Below are positions 20,796 through 33,802 of a DNA stretch of 64,000 nucleotides, piece by piece. The notes below the pieces were generated by a model. The model was not told where the DNA came from. It did no database searches and saw only the letters and a program-made list of their open reading frames with translations. The stretch lies in contig NC_053039.3 of the NCBI RefSeq assembly GCF_002575655.3, positions 374,333,633 to 374,397,632 on the forward strand, in the 5' to 3' direction. Made by a program: the position numbers and the translations under genes. Each line of letters opens with the position of its first letter. Position 1 is the stretch's first letter. Source of the stretch: Aegilops tauschii subsp. strangulata. Taxonomy: Eukaryota; Streptophyta; Magnoliopsida; Poales; Poaceae.

Positions 20796-23700
20796 TGTAA
20801 GTGCATCTAGTGCCCCTTAGTGATTTTGGTGTATTGAAGACTTATAGGTTAAGGGACTAATGCGTTTATGAGTGTACACAGGTCTATAAGTCTATGAGGA
20901 GTTTGATATTTACAGAGAAAGTCGACCCCTAAAAATGAAGTTCTTCGACTGAAGACTTTGGATTTCTGAAGACTTTCTGAAGACTTTGAAAGTGAAGAAA
21001 TTGGTGTGACCTTGAAGACTTGGTATTCATTTGAGGAACATGAAGCGTGAAGACTTTTGTTTTCGTAGTTTCATTTTCTCTTTCTTGAGTCATAGGAAAC
21101 ACCGTACTGTTAAAGTGGGTCGAGGAAATACTAAGGAAAAATGTCCATGTGATGCTCAACTCAAAATCCTACACCTACCAATCCCTTCGAGTGAAGCCAT
21201 TGGAAATCTCATACAGTTCAGTCATATTCTTCAGTGACAGAGACGAAGTTCTTCTGGTCTCTGAGGAATTTGTTCTGACTGAGAAGTTAGGAATTCGCCA
21301 GTGCGGATTGCATACACAGTGAGGAACATGATAGCCCTGAGGAATTTGAACCTCAAATTTCCGACCGTTGTTGTGCTATGCGCCAGCTGTCCCAAAATAT
21401 CTACCCACCTAACGGTCATATCATTGAAGGGCATTTATGTCTTATCATGCGGGCTGCTCCCTAGGCTATAAATAGCCGCCCCCTACAACCACTAGCTGGT
21501 TCGCTGCTCCGAGAGAAACTGACACTTGTCATTTGAGAGCATCCCACCCTCCGAGGACTTTGAGCGAAAATCATCAAGTGAGGAAAAACCCAAACCCAAA
21601 CACCTACAAACCCAAAGTGATTGAGCATCACTGAAGAGATTGATCCTGCGTGGATCCGACGCTTGTTACCTTTGAAGACTGTGCTTCTTCCAGACGGTTA
21701 GGCGTCATGGTCTAGAGCATCCAAGAGGAAATTGTGGATCGCCGAGTGACCGAGTTTGTGAAGGTTCGGAAGTCACCTGAAGACTTACCACGAGTGATTG
21801 GGCGAGGTCTGTGTGACCTTAGCTCAAGGGGAATACGGTGAGGACTATGTAACGCCCCGAGACCGACGCTCCGATTGCCTTCCTTGTTTTGCGAGTCAGC
21901 TGTGTTTTATTTGTGTGTTGCATTCATCATCGCATCATTTGCATTGCATCGGCACTTCGTTGCCGTCATGTTTTCAAAATTTGCATTCGTTCGTAGTTGC
22001 CGCGTTCCCCCTTGTCTTCGTTGACCGTTCCGAGACCAACCGTGTTTTCGGTTCCCTCTTGTCAAACCAACTAACCTCTCTCGTCAGCCCGCGATCCCCT
22101 CCCGCGCGTCCGAAAGTTGTCCCGTACCCGACTCGGTTTGTTGTTACCGTTGGATTCGGATCATCCCCAAACATCTACAAAACATCTCCGTTTTCTTTGT
22201 TGGACGCTCTAGCCTACTCATTATCGACCGCCCGATTATGGTCAGACGGATCGCGTTAAACCCCTACCCTAATCCCCTACCTATATAAATAGTCCAACCC
22301 TAAACTTTAGGAAGCTTGTCCCATCCTTCCCACTCCGCCGCCACCATCTTCCTCGGGATCCATCCCGAGCCAACTACCTCTCCACCTGATCCATCCAATC
22401 CATCGACCCCTGCCTCCCTCGTTTCCCCACCAACAGAGCCCACACCCATGATCCAAATCCTCTCGGCATCTCTCTTCATCCTCCTCCCAGGAACAAAGGC
22501 ATGGCGCCCGAGGCCTCCCCTGGCTCGTCTCGTCGGAGCCCTTCCAGCGGCTACTCCAAGTGTCTCCCTCGTCTGTCCTCGTCCTCCAGCCGCCTCCCCT
22601 CCCAGCTCTTGTGCGTGTCCAGCACCAAAGGAGAGGATTTCCTCGAGCCCTCGATCCAGCGGCAGGTGCCCGAGCGCCTCCTCACCTCGTTCGTCGCCGC
22701 TGCCTGCCTCGGCTCCTTCCGAGCGCCTCCCTCACCCACGGCCTCCTCCCCGTCGCCTTGGAGCCCGAGGGTGCCACCACCTCCTAGCGCCACTGCTGGC
22801 GACCTCGATGAACCAGGCCACCCCGGCCAGCCTTCGGCCACCTGCAGGCCAACCGCGTCGCCCGCTCGTTTCTCTTGCTTCAACAGAGCGCGGTGCCAGG
22901 CCTGCCTCCTCTGCCTCGCGCTCGTTCGCTACCGCCGACTCCCTGCCGCTGCCATCTGCTTCCCCTGCAACGAGCAGAGCCACTGCCGCCCCAACCCGGC
23001 ACGCCTCTGCCCCTTCTCCGGCCATGTCCGGCGCCCCATGGCCGGATCCTTCGTCGCGTGCTCGTCGGTGGCCGCCCCGGCTCCTCTCGCCCCGACTCCC
23101 CTGCGTCCTCTGCATCGCACCGTCTCCTGTCTTCCCTGCTTCAGATCGAACACCAAGCTGCAGCCGCACCGCTCCTTTCCCTGCGTCGACTGCGTTGACC
23201 GCACCCTTCCGTCGCCTGCGTGGACCGCAGCCACGTCTCCGACCCAGCCTGGCTTCGGCCCAGTGCCCCCAAGCCAGCCGGCCTGCTGCCTCCAAGACCC
23301 AGCGCTCCCTGCCCGGCCTCCTCCTCACCGACTGGGCTTAGCCCATGGTGAGCCACCCCAAGCCCAGCTCCCCAGCAGATTTCGGCCCGATCTGTTTTTT
23401 TATAGATCTGTGATTTTAGCTTTTATCCAGAGATGCCAGATTTGCAGAAAAACCCTTGAACTTCATGCATATAATAACTTCACAACCCGGCATCGGATTA
23501 AAATAATTTATATATGTAAAATGCTTAGAATTTTGTGTAGATTACTAATTTGCCACTCTCATCCATGTTTAAAATGTTTAAAATGATGTTTGTTTAAATT
23601 TGCTTAAATGCCATGTTAAAATGATTTAATTCATAACTAATTAACCGTAACTCGGATTTAAATAAACTATATATGTAACTTGCTTGGAAAAATGCCTAGT

Positions 23701-26297
23701 TTAACATGGTGCACTTCATTTTGCTGTTTAACAACATTAAAATTGCGTTTATGGCAGAACAGTACCAAATCTATAATATGCATATGAGGATTTTCCGGAA
23801 TTGTTGTTGTTTGTTTCCGGCCTCATTTAACTTGCTTAAATAGTTAGTTTTCATATGCCTCACCTCTTTCCATGGGTAATAACATTTAATATTGTTGGGT
23901 ACATAAATGAGAGAGAACTAAATAATTAAATGTGGTGTTTCGTCAATATGCAACTCGTTGCATATTGAGCTCCACTTAATTTGTAGTGTTGTTTGTTGCA
24001 CTTTGCCATGCCATGCTCATTAAACCGGACATGCATCATACGTGATTGTGCATTATGCCATGTGAATGTGATGGTTGTTTACCATGTTGTTTGTTTCTTT
24101 CCGGGTTGCTTCTCTCGTTTGCTTCGGTTTCGTTCCGGAGTTGTGAGGATTCGTTCGACTACATCCGTTTGTCTTCTTCATGGACTTGTTCTTCTTCCTT
24201 GCGGGATCTCAGGCAAGATGACCACCCCTCGAAATCACTTCTATCTTTGCTTTGCTAGTTGCTCGTTCTATTGCCATGCTGCGCTACCTACCACTTGCTA
24301 TATCATGCCTCCCATACTGCCATGTCAGCCTCTAACCTTTTCACCCGTCCTAGCAAACCGTTGTTTGGCTATGTTACCGCTTTTGCTCAGCCCGTCTTAT
24401 AGCGTTGCTAGTTGCAGGAGAAGATGAAGATTGCTCCATGTTGGTTTATGTTTATGTTGGGATATCACAATGTCTCTTATATTATTAATGCATCTATATA
24501 CGTGGTAAAGGGTGGAAGGCTCGGCCTTATGCCTGGTGTTTTGTTCCACTCTTGCCGCCCTAGTTTCCGTCATACCGGTGTTATGTTCCTTGATTTTGCG
24601 TTCCTTACACGGTTGGGTGATTTATGGGACCCCCTTGATAGTTCGCTTTGAATAAAACTCCTCCAGCAAGGCCCAACCTTGGTTTTACCATTCGCCTACC
24701 TAAGCCTTTTTCCCTTGGGTTCTGTAGACTCAAGGGTCATCTTTATTTACCCCCCCCCCCCCCGGGGCCAGTTCTCCTTCGAGTGCTGGTCCAAACCGAG
24801 CGATGTCCGGCGCCCCCTGGGCAACCAGGGTCTATGCCAACCCGACGTCTTGCTCATCCGGTGTGCCCTGAGAACGAGATATGTGCAGCTCCTATCGGGA
24901 TTTGTCGGCACATCCGGGCGGCTTTGCTGGTCTTGTTTTACCATTGTCGAAATGTCTTGTAAACCGGGATTCCGAGACTGATCGGGTCTTCCTGGGAGAA
25001 GGTTTATCCTTCGTTGACCGTGAGAGCTTATGATGGGCTAAGTTGGGACACCCCTGCAGGGTATAAACTTTCGAGAGCCGTGCACGCGGTTATGTGGCAG
25101 ATGGGAATTTGTTAATATCCGGTTGTAGAGAACTTGACACTTGACCCTAATTAAAACGCATCAACCGTGTGTGTAGCCGTGATGGTCTCTTCTCGGCGGA
25201 GTCCGGGAAGTGAACACGGTTTCTGTGTTATGTTTGACGTAAGTAGGAGTTCAGGATCACTTCTTGATCATTGCTAGTTCACGACCGTTCCGTTGCTTCT
25301 CTTCTCGCTCTTATTTGCGTATGTTAGCCACCATAAATGCTTAGTGCTTGCTGCAGCTCCACCTCATTACCCTTTCCTTCCTTTAAGCTTAAATAGTCTT
25401 GATCTCGCGGGTGTGAGATTGCTGAGTCCTCGTGACTCACAAATACTTCCAAAACAGTTGCAGGTGCCATGGATACCATTGCAGGTGACGCAACCGAGCT
25501 CAAGTGGGAGTTCGACGAGGACCTTGGTCATTACTATGTTTCGTTTCCTGTTGATCAGTAGTGGAGCCCAGTTGGGACGATCAGGGATCTAGCAGTTGGG
25601 TTGTCTTCTTTTATTTTGGTTCCGTAGTCGGACCTATGTGTGTATCTTGACTGATGTATGATTTATTTATGTATTGTGTGAAGTGGCGATTGTAAGCCAA
25701 CTCTTTATCCCATTCTTGTTCATTACATGGGATTGTGTGAAGATGACCCTTCTTGTGACAAAACCACAATGCGGTTATGCCTCTAAGTCGTGCCTCGACA
25801 CGTGGGAGATATAGCCGCATCATGGGTGTTACAGACTAAGTGTCCTGGACTGCGTGTTCAGGACTGTGTGTCCTCAGGTTTAAATACCTAGCCGCCGTAA
25901 CCAGATGTACAACTAAGACAGCAGTTGGAACTGGTCTACCAAATCATTGTCTTCACCAAGCTTACTGGTTCTATTTCCTCAACTCTTTCATTTCCTCATT
26001 ACTGTGGTGTGTGCTTGTCATATCTGTGTTTCAAGACTTTGACTGAAGACTTTCTCAATTTCTTCAGTCTGTTTGTCTTCATCCTGTGTTATCCTGTGAT
26101 TACGCTTTTTGTACTCTGTGCTTGTCTTCATTTCATCATGATGACCATGCTTGTATTCGGTTATGCTTACTTTTGAGTACTTATTCCGCTGCTAGTAGTT
26201 CTTCGCTAAGGAATTTCCTCACCGGCAAATTCCTTAGTGAAGAATTCATAAAAATCGGCTATTCACCCCCCCCTCTAGTCGATATAATGCACTTTCA
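20796..26297 (+). repeat. 5' LTR of the Maximus-like copia element, split by a solo LTR
   Basis: It starts TGTAAGTGCATCTAGTGCCC and ends at ATAATGCACTTTCA directly before the primer-binding site. The LTR proper is 20796-21847 plus 25839-26297, with a gypsy solo LTR between. A TATA box (TATAAATA) lies at 21467-21474. Against the 3' LTR I count by hand about 30 substitutions and a few small indels over about 1.5 kb. Confidence 0.92.
21848..25833 (+). mobile_element. Gypsy-type solo LTR nested in the copia 5' LTR
   Basis: A 3986-bp block starts TGTAACGCCCCGAGACCG and ends ATGGGTGTTACA. It is flanked on both sides by GACTA (21843-21847 and 25834-25838). The undisturbed copia 3' LTR has GACTA only once at the same place, which proves insertion. 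I see no internal domain, primer site or second copy of the ends, so it is a solo LTR left by LTR-LTR recombination. A TATA box at 22282-22290 (TATATAAAT) precedes a GC-rich leader (22310-23400), and an AATAAA-like signal lies near 24650. Large proline/serine/alanine-rich ORFs in the leader are compositional. Confidence 0.85.
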
Positions 26298-26315
26298 ATT
26301 GGTATCAGAGCGAGG
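26298..26315 (+). other. Primer-binding site for initiator methionine tRNA
   Basis: Immediately after the 5' LTR comes ATTGGTATCAGAGCGAGG. TGGTATCAGAGC (26300-26311) is complementary to the 3' end of plant initiator tRNA-Met, the usual copia primer. Confidence 0.9.
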
Positions 26316-26364
26316 TACTCCCTTGTTCTGTGTGATTTCGGTCTAACCACTTGGAGTTTTAGTT

Positions 26365-28941
26365 ATGTCGACCGCAGGTATGATCAAAGTCTCTGCTGGG
26401 TGTTCTACCTTCGATGGGACGGACTACCCCTACTGGAAGAATAAGATGTGAATGCATCTTGAGGCAATTGATAACGATCTCTGGTATGTTGTGGAAAAAG
26501 GTGTTCCCTCTGTCTCACCCTCACTGAACGCTGCCGATGTGAAGAGATTCAAGCAACTCGATTCTCAAGCGAAGAATATCATATGTGGCCATCTGAGCAA
26601 AGGACAGTATGGTAGAGTGAGTGCTTTGGAAACTGCTAAGCTTATCTGGGATAGGCTATCCAAAGTAAATGAAGGAGTCTCAACACAGCGTGACTCTCGA
26701 GTTGATGTTCTTCGCAATCTCTTCAACCGCTTCAAAAGACTCGACAATGAGAATGTTCAACAAACCTTCGAACGCCTCACTGACATCTCAAATGAGCTTC
26801 AAGCACTTGGTGCCACTGACATCACCGACCACGAGGTGGTGAAGAAACTGCTGAGATCGCTTGACTCCTCATTTGATACTCTGGCATTGATGATACAAGA
26901 GCGTGCTGATTACAAGTCACTTGATCCGGCTGATATCCTCGAGAGGCTAAACACTCATGAGTTCCAGCTTGCTGAAAAGAGAGATCTCTATGGTTCGAGC
27001 TATGGCAGATCACGTGCACTGAAGACCAAGGCAGTTTCTGAGTCTGAAGATGAAGACTCTGAAAGTAGTCTTTGTGATCCTGAAGAACTGAGCCATGATC
27101 TAGCACTGCTTGTGAAGAAATTCCAGAAGCTCTCAAGACGTGTTCGCTTTGGAAGACCCTCAAGGAGCAATGATTCCTCATCCAGTGACTACAAGAAGAG
27201 GCTTTGTCACAAATGCAAGAAACCAGGACACTACATTGAAGATTGTCCTCAGTGGGAAAAGGAATCAAAGAGGAAGAAATACAAGGATTACAGTTCTGAT
27301 GATACGAAGAAAAAGAAGAAATCCTCAAAATCTTCATCATCAAAATCCTCAAAGTCTTCATCTCACAAGAAGAGTAGCTCCAAGAAGGCTCAGGCATTCA
27401 TTGGCAAGGAAATAGACTGTGAGGCTGAATCTGAAGAAAATGAGGAAGAGGAGGCATCTGAGGATTCCGAATCCGGTGTGGCGAGCCTAGCCCTCGCTAC
27501 TGCATTCGTCAGCAAGTCTATCTTCAACTCTGAAGAAAATGACCTCACCAACAAGGCTGATGAAGGCAATGTTGACTACGCTCCCACCTATTGCTTCATG
27601 GCAAAGGGTGCCAAGGTACTCAAATATGCCTCATCTGAATCAAGTGAAAATGAATCTGATGAAAACCTTAAGCCTAGCTATTCTAAACTTGCTAAGATTG
27701 CTGTGAAACAACAAAGGGCCCTTGAAAAGGTTTAAAACATGCTTGACAAAAGTGATGATATGTTGGGTGAAGAAATGGATCGCACTAAAACCTTGACTGA
27801 AAATCTTCAGAGACTTCAGACTAGGTATGACAACCTTCAAGGTCATCATAACACTCTTTTGTCTAATCATGAGAAGCTTTCTTATGAATTTCTTCAAAGA
27901 AAGCAAGATATAGAGAAGCTAAAAGTGAGTTATGAAGATCTTCAGAAGGAGCGCGATTCATTACTTGCTCAACAAATCAGCGCTGCTCAAGAAGAATTTG
28001 TTCCTCCATGTTTGAAATGCATTAAACGTGAATCTGCTAATTCTTCACCTGAATGTTCAAATGCTTCTAATGCTACAAATTCCTCAACTGTCTCTGCTAT
28101 CACTAATTCCTCAACTGAGGACATTGCTAGTATCACTAACGATGCAGGGCTGAAGGAATTGTACATGACAGGCATGTACAAAAGCCTCAAAGGGCATCAG
28201 ACTCTTTGTGATGTGCTTAAAAAGCAGATCCTCAACAGGAACCCTAGGAAAGAGGGTATTGCCTTTGAGAGGAAACTCAATGCTGATGGTACATATTGGA
28301 TGCCTGAGCAGTACCCCAAAACCTCATGGGTTGCTGCAAAGGGACCTCCAGTTGATCCATCTAACTTATCTGGCTTTACATGTGAATCTTCTCATTCTTC
28401 TGATGAGTCATTTGACTACAACTATAAACTGTTCAAAAATCAGAATGATGAAGTATTTGCTAGATATGTTGGCACTAACTGCAGGAACGGTTCTCCTATG
28501 AAGAAAATCTGGGTTCCCAAAAGATGCCTTGAAAGTCTTCAGGTGAATGTCCTCATGACACCACCTGTGAGGAATAGGAACCCCAGATCAAATTCTTCAT
28601 ATGGACCAAATTCTTCATATGGATCCAAGTCCTCATACGGACCAAATTCCTCACATGGATCAAATTCCTCAAGAGGATCAAAGTCCTCATATGAACATCA
28701 TCATGCTAACAACTCTGTTACGCAGGGAGGAGCCAAGGGCTATGAATATGAGCATTATTCTTCTAATCATTATGTTCATAAGTCCTCGAAGAATTTCTCT
28801 GCTTATTCATATGCTTACCCTAACTTCTCTTATGTGAAACGAAACGTATTAGCTTCTATGCCACCTTTCTCATATAGAGCTCGCAGAGTGATGAACTCTT
28901 TGCCACCCCTTCAGATGTGGGTGGTGAAGAAAAAGAACTAA
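26365..28941 (+). pseudogene. gag: gag of the Maximus-like element, two nonsense codons
   Basis: One frame starts at ATG 26365 (MSTAGMIKVSAG), 68 bp after the LTR. It is interrupted by TGA at 26449-26451 (probably CGA originally) and TAA at 27733-27735 (probably CAA). The N-terminal third is a copia Gag domain (UBN2-type, around 26460-27000). A CCHC zinc knuckle, CHKCKKPGHYIEDC, lies at about 27204-27245 and binds element RNA. A lysine/serine-rich stretch and acidic segments follow. After the second stop come a coiled-coil region, an ELYMTGMYKSLKG motif, and a serine-rich repeat from 18-bp DNA units (28588-28695). The Gag is long, as is usual for SIRE-lineage elements. The frame ends at 28941 before a 240-bp gap to pol. 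Confidence 0.88.
28588..28695. repeat. 18-bp tandem repeat within gag
   Basis: Six 18-bp units of the type TCAAATTCTTCATATGGA encode a repeated six-residue Ser-rich motif (NSSYGP/NSSYGS). The units differ by up to five bases. Confidence 0.8.
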
Positions 28942-29179
28942 TCTCTTCTGCAGGGTCAGGTCTCCAGACGTACTTGAACGTCTGAAGAATTTGCTGGAGA
29001 CCTGAAGTATGCCTGAAAGGACGCAGGCTAATCATGAAGAAATGAACTTTCATTTCTCATGTCCTCATGCTGCTTTATCTATTCTATTGCTTGATGAAAT
29101 TGATCTGATGAATTGATGTCATATTCTTCACTGATGAAGTATATGAATTTCGTATGCTGCACTAATTCATCTGCAGGAT
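28942..29179 (+). other. Gag-pol junction, non-coding or intron-like
   Basis: This stretch has stops in all frames between the gag terminus and the protease. Two CTGCAG acceptors flank it: TCTTCTGCAG near 28950 and TTCATCTGCAG ending at about 29176. The second lies directly before the open protease frame (QDDQPKATEWVLDSGC). An intron joining gag to pol would explain it but cannot be proved here. Confidence 0.4.
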
Positions 29180-32100
29180 GATCAACCCAAAGCCACTGAG
29201 TGGGTCCTCGATAGTGGATGTACAAATCACATGACTGGTGACAAGAATCTATTGATTGATGCTCCATTATCACCATCGCATCTGAAGCATATCATTTTTG
29301 CTGACAAAGGCAAAAGTCAGGTATTGGGTCTAGGTAAGATTGCGATCACAAAGGATCGACACATGGACAAAGTCATGCTTGTCGAGTCCTTAGGATACAA
29401 CGTCATGTCTGTCTCAATGCTTTGTGATCTTGATATGGTAGTTGTCTTTGGCAAGTATCGTTGTCTTGTGGTTATGGAAGCTGAGAATTCCAAAGTCTTC
29501 GAAGGCTTTAGGAGAGGAGACTTGTATATTGTTGATTTTTCTACAGGACCGCAACCAGCCGTGTGCCTACTTGCCAAAGCTTCAGAAGGCTGGCTATGGC
29601 ATCGACGACTTGGTCATGCAGGCATGAGGAATTTGCACACGCTTGCGAAGAAGAAGCACGTCATTGGCATTGAGAATGTCAAATTCCTCAAGGATCACTT
29701 ATGCGGAGCCTGTGAAGCTGGAAAGATGACCAAGGCTAAGCATCCAGCAAAGACCATCATGACCACTACTTGACCATTTGAATTGCTTCATATAGATCTC
29801 TTCGGTCCTAACCATTACTCAGCAGTCACAAATGATGCATCTCTCTATGGCTTTGTTATTGTTGATGATTACTCTCGTTACACTTGGGTACATATTGTCA
29901 CTTACAAACATGAAGTGCAGGAAGTCTTCAAACGATTTTCCTCGAGGGCTTCAACCAACTTCGGTGTGAAAATCAAGCACATCAGAAGTGACAATGGAAC
30001 TGAGTTCAAGAATTCTGGTCTTGATGACTATCTTGATGAACTTGGTATTACTCATGAGTTATCTGCTCCTTACACTCCTCAGCAGAATGGCGTCGTGGAG
30101 CGCAAGAACAGAACTCTTGTTGAGATGGCTCGCACTATGCTTGATGAGTACAAGACGCCTCGTCACTTCTGGATTGAGGCAATTTATACCGCGTGCCACG
30201 TCATCAACAGGGTATATCTTCACAAACTCTTTAAGAAGACTGCCTATGAACTCCTCACTGACAAGAAACCCAATGTGAGTTATTTCAAAGTCTTCGGTGC
30301 TAAATGTTGGATTAGAGATCCTCATCACAATGCTAAATTTGCACCGAAAGCACATGAAGGTTTTATGCTTGGTTACGGAAAGGACTCGCACACCTACAGA
30401 GTCTTCAACACCGTTCTTCACAAGGTTGTTGAAACTGTAGATGTGCGGTTCGATGAAACTAATGGCTCGCAAAGAGAGCACCTACCCTCTGTGATAGATG
30501 AACCAACACCTGAGGAAACTATCAAGTTCAAGGCTACTGAGGATGTCATTCCTACTGAAGAATATGTTGAAGAATTCATTCCAGAACATGAAGAACGTCG
30601 AGCTAATGCACCTGAAGAAATTGCTGAAGAAAATGGTGCTGAAGAAAATGTTGATCAAATTCCTCGACGACAACCTACTCATCCTCGCGTTGCAAAAGAA
30701 GTGCAAATTGAGAAGATCATCGATGACATTGAAGCACCAGGTCCTCTCACATGCTCAAAAGCTTCACATTTATCTAACTTTTGTGGGCACTATGCTTTTG
30801 TCTCTATCTCAGAGTCCACTAAGGTAGATGAAGCATTTCTGGAGCCTGAGTGGATTCAGGCCATGCAAGAAGAATTACATCAGTTCGAGCTCAACAATGT
30901 TTGGGAACTGGTCAATCGTCCAGATCCTCGCAAACACAATATCATTGGCACAAAGTGGATCTACCACAACAAGCAAGATGAAAATGGCCTTGTGGTGAGG
31001 AATAAGGCACGGCTTGTAGCTCAAGGCTACACACAGGTTGAAGGAATTGATTTCGATGAAACTTTTGCACCTGTTGCTAGACTTGAAGCTATTCGCATAT
31101 TACTTGCTTATGCTAACCATCATGATATCACTTTATATCAAATGGATGTGAAAAGTGCATTCCTCAATGGTAAGCTTGAGGAAGAAGTATATGTTGCTCA
31201 ACCCCCAGGTTTTGAAGATCCTAAGCATCCTGACAAAGTCTTCAGACTAAATAAGGCCCTCTATGGCCTCAAGCAGGCCCCTCGGGCGTGGTATGATACT
31301 TTGAAGGAATTCCTCATGAAGAAAGGCTTCAAAACCGGTTCACTCGACCCTACTCTTTTCACTAAATCATATGATGATGAATTGTTTGTATGCCAAATAT
31401 ATGTTGATGATATCATCTTTGGCTGTACTGACCAACGTTATAGTGATGAATTTGCCTATATGATGAGTGAAGAATATCAAATGTCTATGATGGGAGAGTT
31501 GAAATTCTTCTTAGGTCTTCAAATTCGTCAATAGCGCAATGGCATATTCATATCTCACGAGAAATACCTCAAGGATGTACTGCGGAAATTCGGCATACAA
31601 GATTGCAAAGGCGTCAAAATTCCTATGCCCACAAATGGCCATCTGTGCACTGATGAAAATGGTATTGACTTCGATCAAAAGGTATACCGCTCCATGATTG
31701 GTTCTTTATTGTACTTATGTGCATCTAGGTCAGACATTATGCTTAGTGTTTGCATGTGTGCCCGATTTCAAGCTACACCGAAGGAATCACACCATAAGGC
31801 CGTGAAGCATATTCTTCGATATCTAGCTCACACACCAACACTAGGATTATGGTACCCCAAGGGCTCGGCTTTTGATCTCATTGGATATTCTGACTCTGAC
31901 TATGCTGGTGATCGTGTGGATCGCAAGTCAACATCTGGTACATGTCATTTCCTCGGACGATCTTTGGTCTGTTGGTCCTCGAAGAAACAGAACTGTGTAT
32001 CACTGTCTACTGCTGAAGCTGAGTACATTGCTGCTGGTTCTTGCTGTGCTCAATTTCTGTGGATGAAGCAAACTCTCAAGGACTACGGCGTCAACGTGAA

Positions 32101-32353
32101 GAATGTGCCTCTCTTCTGTGTCAATGAGAGTGCCATCAAGATTGCTCACAACCCAGTTCAGCACTCGAAGACAAAGCACATTCAGATTCGTCATCATTTT
32201 CTTCGTGATCATGTGTTGAAGGGCGACATTTCTATTGAGCATGTGAAGACTGAAGAACAGCTAGCCGATATCTTCACAAAGCCCTTGGATGAGAAGAGAT
32301 TTAGCAAGTTGTGGTGTGAGCTAAATATCTTAGAATCTTCGAAAGTTCTTTGA
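29177..32353 (+). pseudogene. pol: pol (protease, integrase, RT, RNase H) of the Maximus-like element, two nonsense codons
   Basis: One frame runs from about 29177 to the stop at 32353, interrupted by TGA at 29771-29773 (probably CGA) and TAG at 31532-31534. Domains in order are: protease with the active site WVLDSGCTNHMTG near 29204; the pre-integrase zinc-binding region (WLWHRRLGHAGMRNL to LCGACEAGK); integrase core with D, D, E in [17 protein letters not shown] and [11 protein letters not shown] starting [16 protein letters not shown], with [18 protein letters not shown] and the catalytic YVDD in [10 protein letters not shown]; and RNase H with SDSDYAGD, STAEAEYIAAG and the C-terminal KTKHIQIRHHFLRD. 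Integrase before RT is the copia order. Sequence quality apart from the two stops is high, consistent with a young copy. Confidence 0.92.
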
Positions 32354-32661
32354 AAAGGACACTCATCCTAACACTTATGCAAAATTGATGACTTAGATGT
32401 GCAACACATGAAGAAAGGTTTTTCTTCAATCAATGAAGAATATCACTCTAAGTGTGAAGAAATTAATGAAGAATTTGATTCTCAGAACCCTACGACAATT
32501 GTACGCGGTGTCTGAAATCATCATTCTTATACGGTGGGTCACGCCACCACAAAAGTTGAAAATCTTCAATTTGAGTTTTTCCTCAGTTTTGAAATTCCTC
32601 AGTTGTTCATATTCTTCAACTTTGCAAAATCTTCACTGTTTCTGTCGTTTCTCTTCATTGG

Positions 32662-32690
32662 CTATATATATATATATATATATATATATG
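32662..32690. repeat. (TA)n microsatellite
   Basis: About 14 TA units in an uninterrupted run within the copia spacer. Confidence 0.9.
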
Positions 32691-33065
32691 AGTTTATGTC
32701 CTCTACAGCATTCACATATGGCTAATTCTTCAAGTTGGTTTTTCTGCTAAGTGAATGTGATCAGACCCTTCCCCCTCTATGCTATACTCAACCCAATCTA
32801 TTTAGAAATTCTTCATGTGCATTCTATTTGAAACTCGTTCAAAATCTTCACTGTGTTCTTGTCAGCTGAAGAATTTGCGAACGGAACTCTTAACTATCTT
32901 ATCCAAATTTCCAGCTTTGCCGCTCAAACCGTTCCGCTTCCCACGATATACTTATCTATTCACCCACAATCTAACACGATCTCCACTTCTCAGTACGTGG
33001 GTGATACATGTCATGCGAATGAGAAGGGTCAGGGGCACGTTCGTCCAAAATCTTTGGGCGAACCG

Positions 33066-33090
33066 TTTTTCACCGTGGCTATAAATACCC
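33066..33090 (+). promoter_or_regulatory. Possible internal TATA box before ORF3
   Basis: GGCTATAAATACCCCC lies about 730 bp before the ATG at 33803 and just before a GC-rich, leader-like stretch. Position and sequence resemble a plant core promoter; function is inferred. Confidence 0.4.
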
Positions 33091-33802
33091 CCTCTCCCCT
33101 TCCTCACTTCTTTTACTCCGCTCGACCTCTCTCCAGCTCGAGCTTCTCAAACCCTAGCACCGCCGCTACATCATCGTCGCCAGTGAGGAAGAGCTTCACT
33201 GCCTCGACCTCGTCGCCGCCGTACTCACGCCGGCCGCAGAAATCTTCACTCCGTCGCCGCCGTAGCCGTCTTCCTCCTCCAAGTTAGGGCGTGGAAGATC
33301 TGCACAGACGAGCTTCACTTCTCCACATCCCAGTTCGTCGTGTTCTTCGTTCAGGGTAATTAAAAGTTACTTTTACTTCCCACTTTGATTCAAATGTTTA
33401 CTACAAAATCTTCAAAGGTGTTTTTCTTCAAATCCTCACACACTAAACACCTCAGATGTCATTTGTTCTTGATTCGTTTCTCTAAGCATCATTTTTCTTC
33501 AAGATTCCTCAATTGTGTGGATCTTCGATCTATACAGCTCTGGAACCTAAGACAAAGAACGCTTAGTGAAATTCTTCAAGACTCATCTGGTCAAATTCCT
33601 CAAACTTGTTCTTATTGAAAAACCTTCTGAGAACGCATATGACCTCTCCCAATTCCTCGCAACTATACTCTGTTCACAGGTACTCATGTCCGCTGCTGAA
33701 TCACTAGGTTCTCATCAACTTAACTCATTTGCAACGTTCCATGAAGAAAAGTTGCATACTTCTTCAGAGAGTTCAATTGTTCAAATTCCTCAACTGAAGA
33801 AA

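Larger units (their letters stand above)
32354..33565 (+). other. Spacer between pol and ORF3
   Basis: No convincing coding region. It holds a (TA)n microsatellite at about 32662-32690. Near 33060-33100 there is a GCTATAAATACC TATA box followed by a leader rich in TCGCCGCC (33110-33300). This suggests ORF3 may have its own promoter or a separate transcript. Confidence 0.5.

Noticed and set aside
22316..23586. Two overlapping plus-strand ORFs of 341 and 361 codons
   Set aside because: They lie in the GC-rich leader of a gypsy solo LTR, are Pro/Ser/Ala-rich in both frames, and show no domain; long ORFs arise by chance in such composition.
21848..25833. Full-length gypsy element instead of a solo LTR
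   Set aside because: No repeated ends, primer site or coding domain inside the 3986 bp, while the GACTA duplication flanks the whole block.
26822..27397. 191-codon minus-strand ORF inside gag
   Set aside because: Mirror frame of the highly biased gag coding sequence; gag itself has the zinc knuckle and start context.
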